NCBI GenBank assembly: GCA_002726845.1
Contig: PBSP01000083.1
Span: 1-7,704 of the forward strand
From: Methanobacteriota archaeon
GTDB taxonomy: Archaea; Thermoplasmatota; Poseidoniia; Poseidoniales; Poseidoniaceae
DNA: 7,704 bases
Reading direction: 5' to 3'
Below are positions 1 to 7,452 of the stretch, one piece after another (the stretch's first letter is position 1; each line of letters starts with the position of its first letter). The position numbers and the translations under genes are program-made. A model generated the notes under the pieces. That model did not search any database. It was given only the letters and a program-made list of their open reading frames with translations, and had not been told where the DNA came from.

Positions 1-3000
1 CATGTTGACGCAACAAAGAACAACACATACACACAATCTGGTATTCTTTCGGGAGCAGGGTCAGTCCCCGGTTTTGATTTCAATTCCAACGCTCAAGGAT
101 GGACGTTTTCCAACTCGTACAGCGGTCGTGTCACCACCCCTGCATGCGGTTACAACGGTAGCTCAGGAGGATCAATTCGGTTGTATGCAGGGTCTACGTA
201 CGCAACATCCCCAGCAATGGATCTCTCAGGTCGTTCTGGGGTCCCATTCCATGCTTGGGTACATGAAGGACGATCGGGTTGTGGGGAAACTCCTGATTTC
301 AACGAAGATCTCCAGTTCCAATACAAAACTGCAGCAGGCACGTGGACGCAATTTCATTCCTTTACCGGGGGCACCCCGTCGACCTCAAATTTTCAACTTG
401 CAACGGTTCTTCCAGCAGCTGCCCTACACTCAAGTTCGCAGTTTCGAATCCATCAAACATCCGGTAGCGGTACCTGCTGCGATTATTGGTTTGTCGACGA
501 TGTAAAAGTGGTGATTCCACCGCTTTCTCTTTGGACAAGTCCAACTTTTGGATACAATGCTACGAACAGTTTCTTGCTCGCAGAAGGACCGTATGCACCA
601 ATGCACATCAATGCAGACATCCCAGCAGGAGCCACATTGCAGTGGACGCTTGTCGATGCTCTTACTGGCGACAACATCTCCGGTTTCGAGGGCATCGAAA
701 GTACCGATGTGCATCTCGACGCATTGGACTGGGAGATGTACGGTTCTTTGCGTCTTCGTCTTATGTTTGAAGGATTGGACAGCAATTCGATGCCGTCCGT
801 TGAGTCGATATCCGCCGGTGGTCTGTTGAAGGACACGTTTGCATCAAACCCTGCCGACAACGGCTGGGTGCTGAACAACAGTACCTTCATCGCTGGTTCG
901 CTCTCATCGATTGCAAACGGTACCATCCACTCGCCTTGGTTCACGAGCAATTCTCCTTTGTCCGGCTATCAGGTAGCAGCCGTTGTTCAAGAGTACGACG
1001 CCTACGTTCGGCATCACCCGAGCCATGCATGGACGTCCGTATCTCTCCCGTACTCGGGCTCTCTTGATGCCAACGAACATGCCTTCCAACTGATGTTCAT
1101 GCACAACTCAACTCAACCTGCGCTCCTCGATCAAGTTCAGATAACCATGTCAAGCGGCCAACGGGTTCATGCTCCTTCTTTGGACATGGACGGCGATGGG
1201 TTGTTGGAATGGGGCAATCCAGACAATCGCATTGGGTCATGGGGCTTCCAGGACCGTTTCTCAACCGGTCTGAGCGCCCATCGTTCATCGTTCGGATTTT
1301 CAGGTCTCGCAGAGGCTTCAGCGTGGATTCCTGCCTCAAATCTGGAACAATTCGGAGTATCTGTGTCGAGTGAAAACGGAAACATGACGGGCCTCTCTGT
1401 GCGTGTTTCAGGATCGACTGTTCTGTCCAAAACACTGGACAATGCAACGGTTTACCGGCTAGAGTTGAATGCTTCGGAACGTGCACTTTTGCAAACGAAT
1501 TTAGCGACCCAAAGCGCCCTACTCAACAATTTAGGCCAAGGGTTCGCTCTCGTGGAATTGGAGGTTTACGGAAACGGTGTTGCAACCTTTTCCAATTTGG
1601 CTGTACCCTATTCGACATCGATTACAATCTCTGGAGACGAACAGTCTCCGCTTGTTATGGCTGCGAATTCTGCACAGAGAATTCCAGGAACTCCACCAAC
1701 CGTTGCGTTCCCGTTCAGTGGTCAATCAAACGGCCGATTGGTCGTCAATGTGACCGACATGTCGTTCAGTGACGATGTTGCATCGGGGATGGTGACGATG
1801 GAAAACGCCTCAGATCCACTCACGCCATCTCAGCGATGGTTGTCCTTTACGACGCGATTCAGTGTCGATACTGCAAGGACGGTCTCATTGATTCGCTTGG
1901 ACGTCCAAGGTCAAAACAATCATGCAACATGGTTGTTGCCAACGGGTGGTGGTCAACCCCTCGGTCAAGGCGACAGTTCTCTTGTTGAGTTGCACCCAAC
2001 TGAAAGGTTTGCAATCTTAGAAACATCGTCCAACATGCGTGAGATTACGGTTAAATTCCGTGTTGAGCAAGGTTGGGATGACGAAGATTGGATGACTGCA
2101 TCGATGCGGGTCATACTGGACAACGATGTCGTTTCACGACCCGGCCAATACATGTGGGGTGCATCGACCGGCAGCCAAGCGTTTGAGAACGATCTTGTCA
2201 TTCAATCGGTTGTCGTAAGCAACGATCAAGGTGTTGTTGATCCCTCTACACTCTATCTCGCAGCAGGAATTGGTTTGAATTTCTCCATTGACGTCGGTTA
2301 CGAGAATGTTGGTGGCATCGATGCGTTTGCGGACGGTGATGCTGAAGTCCAGCTGTGGCAAGGAAACACCATGGTTGCGAACACAACAAGCCTTGATGTT
2401 GACATGTGGAACGTGTCGGATGTTACACCCATCTCCTTTGGAGATTTGACTTGGACTGTGCGTGTTGTTCCGTTGAACGGTGGAGATATTGTAACGGGCT
2501 CAGAATATTCGCGAACGTTCAAAATCGACCCAACAGCACCCGCAGTTGTTGACACGACGGTAGAATGGTACGACCATCGCCTTGCCTCAACAAGCCAAAC
2601 CGTTCAGTTCCAAATTCTCGATCCTGTCTTGCTCCCTTCCGATGTACACGTCATGCTGTGGCGGGAATGGATTGACGACGTGGATTTGAACGGTTGGCCC
2701 AGTCCCGAGGAATATCAACAACGGTCGTTGATCATACCAACGGATTTGACCCTGTCAACGGGAATCTACACACTCTTGTTCGATGATTCCATGGGTACAC
2801 AGGGCCAGAAGGTTGCAGGCTATTTGGTTGGTATGGACCCCTCAGGCCAAGCATTGGAAGATGCTGGTAGTGGCGAGGATGGCGAGCACCTCTTCATGTA
2901 TCAAATCGGCCCGGACGGTCCGCCGACGGTGTCCTCAAATGCCATGTCATGGACTGGAGGGGCCAAGCCATGGTTGCATCCCAGCCAACCTTACACACTG

Positions 3001-4794
3001 CGAGTCGATATGAGCGAACCCAACGGTGCATCCGATTTGACAACGGTCGAAATCCAACTCGCTTCCAACATTCTTACGTCTCCTCTTTCGTTTGTTTGGG
3101 ATTTCAGAACCGACTCATGCACCTCAAACAGCGTTCATCTTATCGTTCATGATTGCAGCATGCTTGGTCTTGATGGAACAACGGCGAGTCCCTACGAGAA
3201 GCAAACACGTTTGGTGACCGAACTCGAGCTCGCATGGACCACGCCCGATTTGGGAGAAACCTTCCGCGAGCCAAGTGTGAAGATAATCGACCGTGCGGGG
3301 CAAGAGGTCATTCAGACCTTCCCTGCTTTGCGCTGGCGTTTCTCTCCAGCGCTGATGATCCCACAAGAAAGCGTTGCTTTGGTACTGACGCAGGGTACCG
3401 TACTCGATGACGGGGCGAGACTGCCGCCTGACTCGCCGTTTGAATTGACGGGTGGCCTGGTGTTTGAAGCCACAGAGGAAATCCCAGAATTCAATTGTAC
3501 GGTTGATGTTATGTTCTCAGGGCAGACATACACAACCCAGACGTACAACGGGATATGGAATGTCGAACTTCAATCACCGTCTGCTTCGGGAACCATACCG
3601 TTGACGTGGTCTGTTGGCTGTTTGCCATCACAGGGTTTTGATGCAACCGAAAAGGAATCCTCGGTAAAGTGGATGGTCGTCGATGGTCTTGGACCTAATC
3701 CCAAAGAGGTTCAATCTCCGAGAAACGGTGCGATATTATCGGCTGAGGAGCATGAGGTCACCATCGTTCTTTCAGAAGAAGGTGGAATTGACTTTGAATC
3801 TCTGCGCCTCGCTTGGTGGGTCGAGGATTCAGTAACAGGTGAATTTGTTCGTGGAGGCGACAGCCCATTCTTGCTGCAGGGTACCGAAATCAGCGGCCTT
3901 AATCTGGTCGGTACCGGTACCATGGACTTGAGTGTCATCACCGACGAGATGCTCATCGATCGGTTCACTGTATACGCTCTGGTTCAAGGTCGCGATTTGG
4001 CTGGAAACTCCGTCCTCGGGGGTGAAGGACAGCCTGCAGGAAACCCTATTGAATCATGGATTATGGAATGGCGACAACCTCAATTTGAACTGGAAAGTCC
4101 AGCAATGGAATATTCAAGACTTAATTTGCGTTTGGGAGACTCAACAGCGGTGCAAATATTCGTAAAAAACGTCGGAACATTGGACGGGACAACCTCAGCG
4201 ACCATCTCCATCGTTCGAGCCGATGGAACTTCTGAAGTCCTAAGGCAAACCGATATCGAGGTTGCGCAAAATAGTTTAGGAACGATTCTTGTTGATTGGG
4301 CCCCAGAACAAACGGGTCTTCAATGGATTGAAATCGAGTTGGAAAACGGGAAAAAGGGCATCGGTCCATCGGTCGATGTCCGTCAGAAGAGCGACCCTTC
4401 GTTCAGTGAAGCTGTCTTTGGTGATGTGAATCCAGTTCTAGGTTCCATAGGCGCCCTTCTCGGTCTTTCGATTGTTCTCGCTCTTTTGCTGATGGCACGA
4501 AATGCAACCGTCCGTCGTGGGGCACGATCCGAGTATGAATGGGATGAATACTCGGAATATCTGGACGAGGACGAAGAGGATTACATCGATGACGATGCTG
4601 ATTTGAATCTTAACGAACCGATTGAGGAATCAAAACCTGTTGCTGCGACGGCTGCTGCGGTTCCCACTGTCTCTCAAGCCACGACATCGGATGGATGGAT
4701 GCAAGGATCAGACGGCGTCTGGTGGTGGCAAAACCAGCAAGACGGTAGCTGGTGGTACAAGGATGCGAACGGTGAAATTCTTCAATACAAATGA
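1..4794 (+). CDS. Giant type I membrane-anchored surface protein, 5'-partial
   Basis: The frame is open from base 1 with no stop, so the N-terminus and any signal peptide lie outside the window; 1597 residues are visible. Residues about 22-170 look like a reelin-type/jelly-roll β-sandwich, with Cys49, Cys94, Cys159-Cys160 and a closing DYWFVDDVKV. Next come β-rich Ig-like modules: a DMDGDG calcium-type loop at 395-400, an Ig/CARDB-like stretch near 758-842, an Ig-like unit near 1228-1350 ending in DLAGN (1332-1336), and a CARDB-like unit at about 1362-1457. One hydrophobic helix (1478-1499) is followed by Arg-rich RNATVRRGAR, an Asp/Glu-rich linker (about 1511-1544), an Ala/Thr/Val linker and a Trp-rich tail (1564-1597). 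I infer a large extracellular region with a cytoplasmic C-terminus. Cys pairs 1040/1052 and 1166/1207 could form disulfides. No catalytic motif is visible; adhesion, cell-wall or S-layer-associated roles are possible but unproven. The start must be sought to the left; the TTG at 181 is internal. Confidence 0.93.
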   Translation, partial: HVDATKNNTYTQSGILSGAGSVPGFDFNSNAQGWTFSNSYSGRVTTPACGYNGSSGGSIRLYAGSTYATSPAMDLSGRSGVPFHAWVHEGRSGCGETPDFNEDLQFQYKTAAGTWTQFHSFTGGTPSTSNFQLATVLPAAALHSSSQFRIHQTSGSGTCCDYWFVDDVKVVIPPLSLWTSPTFGYNATNSFLLAEGPYAPMHINADIPAGATLQWTLVDALTGDNISGFEGIESTDVHLDALDWEMYGSLRLRLMFEGLDSNSMPSVESISAGGLLKDTFASNPADNGWVLNNSTFIAGSLSSIANGTIHSPWFTSNSPLSGYQVAAVVQEYDAYVRHHPSHAWTSVSLPYSGSLDANEHAFQLMFMHNSTQPALLDQVQITMSSGQRVHAPSLDMDGDGLLEWGNPDNRIGSWGFQDRFSTGLSAHRSSFGFSGLAEASAWIPASNLEQFGVSVSSENGNMTGLSVRVSGSTVLSKTLDNATVYRLELNASERALLQTNLATQSALLNNLGQGFALVELEVYGNGVATFSNLAVPYSTSITISGDEQSPLVMAANSAQRIPGTPPTVAFPFSGQSNGRLVVNVTDMSFSDDVASGMVTMENASDPLTPSQRWLSFTTRFSVDTARTVSLIRLDVQGQNNHATWLLPTGGGQPLGQGDSSLVELHPTERFAILETSSNMREITVKFRVEQGWDDEDWMTASMRVILDNDVVSRPGQYMWGASTGSQAFENDLVIQSVVVSNDQGVVDPSTLYLAAGIGLNFSIDVGYENVGGIDAFADGDAEVQLWQGNTMVANTTSLDVDMWNVSDVTPISFGDLTWTVRVVPLNGGDIVTGSEYSRTFKIDPTAPAVVDTTVEWYDHRLASTSQTVQFQILDPVLLPSDVHVMLWREWIDDVDLNGWPSPEEYQQRSLIIPTDLTLSTGIYTLLFDDSMGTQGQKVAGYLVGMDPSGQALEDAGSGEDGEHLFMYQIGPDGPPTVSSNAMSWTGGAKPWLHPSQPYTLRVDMSEPNGASDLTTVEIQLASNILTSPLSFVWDFRTDSCTSNSVHLIVHDCSMLGLDGTTASPYEKQTRLVTELELAWTTPDLGETFREPSVKIIDRAGQEVIQTFPALRWRFSPALMIPQESVALVLTQGTVLDDGARLPPDSPFELTGGLVFEATEEIPEFNCTVDVMFSGQTYTTQTYNGIWNVELQSPSASGTIPLTWSVGCLPSQGFDATEKESSVKWMVVDGLGPNPKEVQSPRNGAILSAEEHEVTIVLSEEGGIDFESLRLAWWVEDSVTGEFVRGGDSPFLLQGTEISGLNLVGTGTMDLSVITDEMLIDRFTVYALVQGRDLAGNSVLGGEGQPAGNPIESWIMEWRQPQFELESPAMEYSRLNLRLGDSTAVQIFVKNVGTLDGTTSATISIVRADGTSEVLRQTDIEVAQNSLGTILVDWAPEQTGLQWIEIELENGKKGIGPSVDVRQKSDPSFSEAVFGDVNPVLGSIGALLGLSIVLALLLMARNATVRRGARSEYEWDEYSEYLDEDEEDYIDDDADLNLNEPIEESKPVAATAAAVPTVSQATTSDGWMQGSDGVWWWQNQQDGSWWYKDANGEILQYK
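64..510 (+). other. Reelin-like/jelly-roll domain region of the surface protein
   Basis: Residues about 22-170 of the partial protein. It opens with GFDFNSNAQGWTF, then SIRLYAGSTYATSPAMDLSG, a Cys-containing loop (SGCGETPDFNEDLQFQYK), and closes with TCCDYWFVDDVKV. This order of elements is typical of reelin-repeat or MAM-like ligand-binding β-sandwiches: an aromatic start, a 'tSpamDLSG' strand, an 'EDLQFQYkt..GtWtqf' strand pair and a final 'WfvDDVkV' strand. Such domains usually mediate carbohydrate or protein binding outside the cell. The assignment is by eye and the boundaries are approximate. Confidence 0.5.
4432..4497 (+). other. Single C-terminal transmembrane helix of the surface protein
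   Basis: Residues 1478-1499 are uncharged and dominated by Leu, Ile, Val, Ala and Gly. They are followed at once by RNATVRRGAR, a positive stop-transfer-like cluster. By the positive-inside rule this puts the long N-terminal part outside the cell and about 98 residues inside. It is the only long hydrophobic stretch in the visible protein. Confidence 0.85.
4690..4791 (+). other. Trp-rich cytoplasmic tail motif of the surface protein
   Basis: Residues 1564-1597 hold six Trp and two Tyr in three loosely repeated units: DGWMQGS, DGVWWWQNQQ and DGSWWYKDANG, ending ILQYK. An Asp/Glu-rich segment and an Ala/Thr/Val linker separate it from the membrane helix. From memory, similar W/G/D-rich ends recur on large surface proteins of Marine Group II archaea, but I cannot test that here. 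A small three-stranded aromatic fold or a docking module on the inner membrane face is plausible. Its function is unknown. Confidence 0.6.
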
Positions 4795-6572
4795 TGCATC
4801 ATTTCTATGAAACACGAGCACGTGGGATGGTCATGTCCGAACAAGGTGCAAGCGTCATCGCTTTGCTCCAAATCAACCCAACGGTTGGTGATCTCGAAGG
4901 AAATGCTGCTCGCCTTGAACGGTTCATTCAAACCGCTTCAGCATCAGGTGCTGTTGCGTGTGTAAGTACCGAACTCGCAATTTGTGGCTACCCTCCGCGT
5001 GATTTGCTGATGCAATCGAGTTTTGTTGAATTTGCACAGAATGCTGCATTTGAACTCGATGTTCCGATTCCCTCGCTCATTGGGACTCCAACCCTGCCCG
5101 ACAATGTTCGCTCCAAACCTGGGAATGGAGTGGTTCTCATCGGAAATGCGGCTCCAGCAAAAATTGTAGCGAGGAAACAGCTGTTACCGACCTACGATGT
5201 CTTTGATGAGGCCCGCTATTTTGAATCCGATGATCGACCGGGAATTGCTCGAACCTTGAACGGTCCGCTTGAACTCGGCGTTACCGTTTGCGAGGATGCT
5301 TGGCAGGTTGCAGGTGAAACGCCCTCGGAATACGATTCCGACCCTATTGAGCAATTGGCAGAATGGGGCCGTCAAGGTGTGCGTCTGGATGCAACCGTCA
5401 ACTTGTCAGCATCTCCCTATCATTCAAACAAGTTCCACACGCGTTTGCACGTGGCTCGAACAGCATCAAACACTCTTGGGCATCCTTTCCTGCTCTGCAA
5501 TCAAGTGGGTGGAAACGATGATCTTCTTTTTGATGGGCGCTCACTTGTCGCATGGCCATCAGGTGAGGTTGTTGTCGCTCCTTCATGGGCGGAAGGTATT
5601 CTCCTTGTCGATCTTGAAAATCCAATGGCCGCACGTTGGATTGCAATGGATGAATCCCAAGGTTCAATCCTTCATTTAGCACCCAAAGACGTGGGTCTTG
5701 GCGAGAACAATGTCATGGACGAACTTGCCGACGCAGTCGTCCTCGGATTACGGGATTATTGTCAAAAATCCGGAATAAAGCGCATCGTCCTTGGCCTGAG
5801 TGGAGGCATCGACTCTGCCGTTGCTGCTTGCGTTGCTGCGGAAGCTATGGGCGCTGAAAACGTACTTGGGATTTCAATGCCATCGCGATTCTCCTCGCAG
5901 CATTCCATCGACGATGCACTGCATACCGCCAACGCACTTGGTATGGAGTACGCCTCCATTCCAATCGACCAACATCACGACGGTCTTGAGCAGCAACTTT
6001 CCGAGATGCTCGAGCAAGGCGCTTCTGTTGCTCAAGAAAACATCCAATCGCGATTGCGTGGCATTCTTGTGATGGCTCATGCAAATGCTCAGGGGAGAAT
6101 GGCGATAGCGACTGGAAACAAATCGGAATTGGCGCAGGGTTACTGCACGCTCTACGGTGACATGGCAGGAGGATACACACCTCTTGGCGACGTCTACAAG
6201 ATGGAAGTGTACGCACTAGCAGAAGTGTTCAATCGTCGCGCTGAAGAACGCGGAGGCAAACCACCAATCAACAAATCGACCATGACCAAGCCACCTTCAG
6301 CAGAACTCGCTCCAGATCAACGCGACGATGACACACTCCCGCCATATCAGACGTTGGACGGGATTCTCAAACTTCACATTGAGGAAGGCTGGAGTGCCCA
6401 TAAAATCGCCGAGAACGGGTACGATTTAGCCATCGTTGTCTCGGTCCTTCAACGCCTCGAGGCAAACGAGCACAAGCGTTGGCAGATGGCACCTGCTCCA
6501 CGAGTTTCCTCGCGTGCCTTCGGTCAGGGTTGGCGCCATCCACTCGCTAGCAAACACGATTGGCGTCGATAG
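4791..6572 (+). CDS. nadE: Glutamine-dependent NAD+ synthetase (NadE, two-domain)
   Basis: Catalyses the last step of NAD+ synthesis: ATP-dependent amidation of nicotinate adenine dinucleotide, with ammonia released from glutamine; cytosolic. Residues about 22-285 form a nitrilase-type glutaminase domain with the expected triad Glu61 (STELAICGYPPRDLL), Lys129 (RKQLLPTYDVFDEARYF) and Cys167 (GVTVCEDAW). Residues about 305-593 form the synthetase domain: ATP-pyrophosphatase P-loop LGLSGGIDS (334-342), NIQSRLRG (417-424), TGNKSELAQGYCTLYGD (441-457) and KPPSAELAPDQRDDDTLPPY (500-519). All key residues are present and the length fits the bacterial/eukaryotic two-domain family. The outermost ATG (4791) overlaps the upstream stop as ATGA and was chosen for that coupling. 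An in-frame ATG at 4833 (MSEQGASVIALLQINP) gives a more family-typical N-terminus and may be the true start. Many archaea carry only the short ammonia-dependent NadE, so this form hints at old acquisition from bacteria. Confidence 0.96.
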   Translation: MMHHFYETRARGMVMSEQGASVIALLQINPTVGDLEGNAARLERFIQTASASGAVACVSTELAICGYPPRDLLMQSSFVEFAQNAAFELDVPIPSLIGTPTLPDNVRSKPGNGVVLIGNAAPAKIVARKQLLPTYDVFDEARYFESDDRPGIARTLNGPLELGVTVCEDAWQVAGETPSEYDSDPIEQLAEWGRQGVRLDATVNLSASPYHSNKFHTRLHVARTASNTLGHPFLLCNQVGGNDDLLFDGRSLVAWPSGEVVVAPSWAEGILLVDLENPMAARWIAMDESQGSILHLAPKDVGLGENNVMDELADAVVLGLRDYCQKSGIKRIVLGLSGGIDSAVAACVAAEAMGAENVLGISMPSRFSSQHSIDDALHTANALGMEYASIPIDQHHDGLEQQLSEMLEQGASVAQENIQSRLRGILVMAHANAQGRMAIATGNKSELAQGYCTLYGDMAGGYTPLGDVYKMEVYALAEVFNRRAEERGGKPPINKSTMTKPPSAELAPDQRDDDTLPPYQTLDGILKLHIEEGWSAHKIAENGYDLAIVVSVLQRLEANEHKRWQMAPAPRVSSRAFGQGWRHPLASKHDWRR

Positions 6573-6609
6573 TCGATGGACATAAGATGTTGAAGACGGA
6601 CGAATCAAC

Positions 6610-7452
6610 ATGACCGAGCAACATCTCAACATTGCAGGGTACAAATTTGTAGTCCTCGATGACCGAGATGCATTGCGCAAACCCCTCAAGCAAACCTGCG
6701 ATGCGTTAGGATTGAAAGGAACAATTTTGCTCAGTCATGAAGGCATCAACATCTTTGTTTCGGGCCCAAAAAAGGCAATTGAAACGTTCCGTGACCATTT
6801 GTGCAAAGATTCAAGATTTGCAGACATTGAGTTCAAGGAATCGTTTTCCAGCCACCAACCGTTTAATCGAATGAATGTTCGGCTGAAACAGGAAATCATT
6901 TCGGTTGGACTTCCAAACTTCGACCGTGTGGATTCGCATCATGGGCGAATTCATCCGCATGAATTGCATGAAAAGTTGGACAACGAAGAAGACGTGGTGC
7001 TTTTGGACACGCGCAACACCTACGAAACCCGTTTGGGAACGTTCCAAGGCGCTATCGAGTTGGACATTGCGACCTTTCGTTCGTTCCCAGAAGCGATTGG
7101 AAAGCTCGATGAATCGCTGAAGGACAAGGAAATCGTCATGTTTTGTACCGGAGGCGTTCGTTGCGAAAAAGCAAGTGCGTTGATGAAAGATGCCGGTTTT
7201 CGTAACATCCGTCAACTTGAAGGCGGTATTCTTGGCTATTTTGAACAGGTAGGCGGTGACTATTGGAACGGTGAGTGCTTTGTTTTTGACAAACGTGTGG
7301 CACTGTTACCCGATCTCTCTGAGACGGGCACAACGATTTGTTTCGCATGTCGAGAGCCGCTCACGCCAGAGGAACAACTGCATCCTGCATACGTTCCAGG
7401 CGAATCCTGTTCCTATTGCATTGATCTCCGTCAATCCCAAACCATCCATTGA
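6610..7452 (+). CDS. trhO: tRNA uridine(34) hydroxylase TrhO/YceA-like (rhodanese domain)
   Basis: Family members use O2 to hydroxylate wobble uridine 34 of tRNA to 5-hydroxyuridine. The 280-residue product has an N-terminal acylphosphatase-like part (about 8-100, with GTILLSHEGINIFVSG), a rhodanese domain (about 115-215) with LLDTRNTYE and the active loop CTGGVRCEKASA (Cys179, Arg184, Cys185), then QLEGGILGYFEQVGG and FVFDKRVALL. A C-terminal CxxC pair (Cys244/Cys247 and Cys267/Cys270) with HPAYVPGESC between suggests a metal-binding knuckle. Escherichia coli TrhO is about 350 residues, so this is a short form lacking part of both ends. The ATG at 6610 is 37 bases after nadE; no Shine-Dalgarno site or clear TATA box is visible there, so cotranscription with nadE is likely. 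The last 92 bases overlap a convergent minus-strand frame. Family membership is firm; tRNA activity in this organism is inferred. Confidence 0.93.
   Translation: MTEQHLNIAGYKFVVLDDRDALRKPLKQTCDALGLKGTILLSHEGINIFVSGPKKAIETFRDHLCKDSRFADIEFKESFSSHQPFNRMNVRLKQEIISVGLPNFDRVDSHHGRIHPHELHEKLDNEEDVVLLDTRNTYETRLGTFQGAIELDIATFRSFPEAIGKLDESLKDKEIVMFCTGGVRCEKASALMKDAGFRNIRQLEGGILGYFEQVGGDYWNGECFVFDKRVALLPDLSETGTTICFACREPLTPEEQLHPAYVPGESCSYCIDLRQSQTIH

Noticed and set aside
181..183. TTG as the start of the large surface protein
   Set aside because: The same frame is open to base 1 and the residues before it (for example GFDFNSNAQGWTF) belong to the same domain, so it is an internal Leu codon.
2..505. 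Plus-strand frame of 167 codons at the left edge
   Set aside because: Frame 1 across the same bases is open from base 1 and encodes the reelin-like domain; this frame shows no domain pattern.
3878..3925. Clustered GGTACC palindromes, including a tandem GGTACCGGTACC
   Set aside because: They lie in frame as Gly-Thr codons in the surface protein and show no regular spacing or flanking symmetry.
6573..6609. Possible promoter or ribosome binding site before trhO
   Set aside because: No TATA-like or GGAGG-like element stands out in these 37 bases, and cotranscription with nadE explains the layout.
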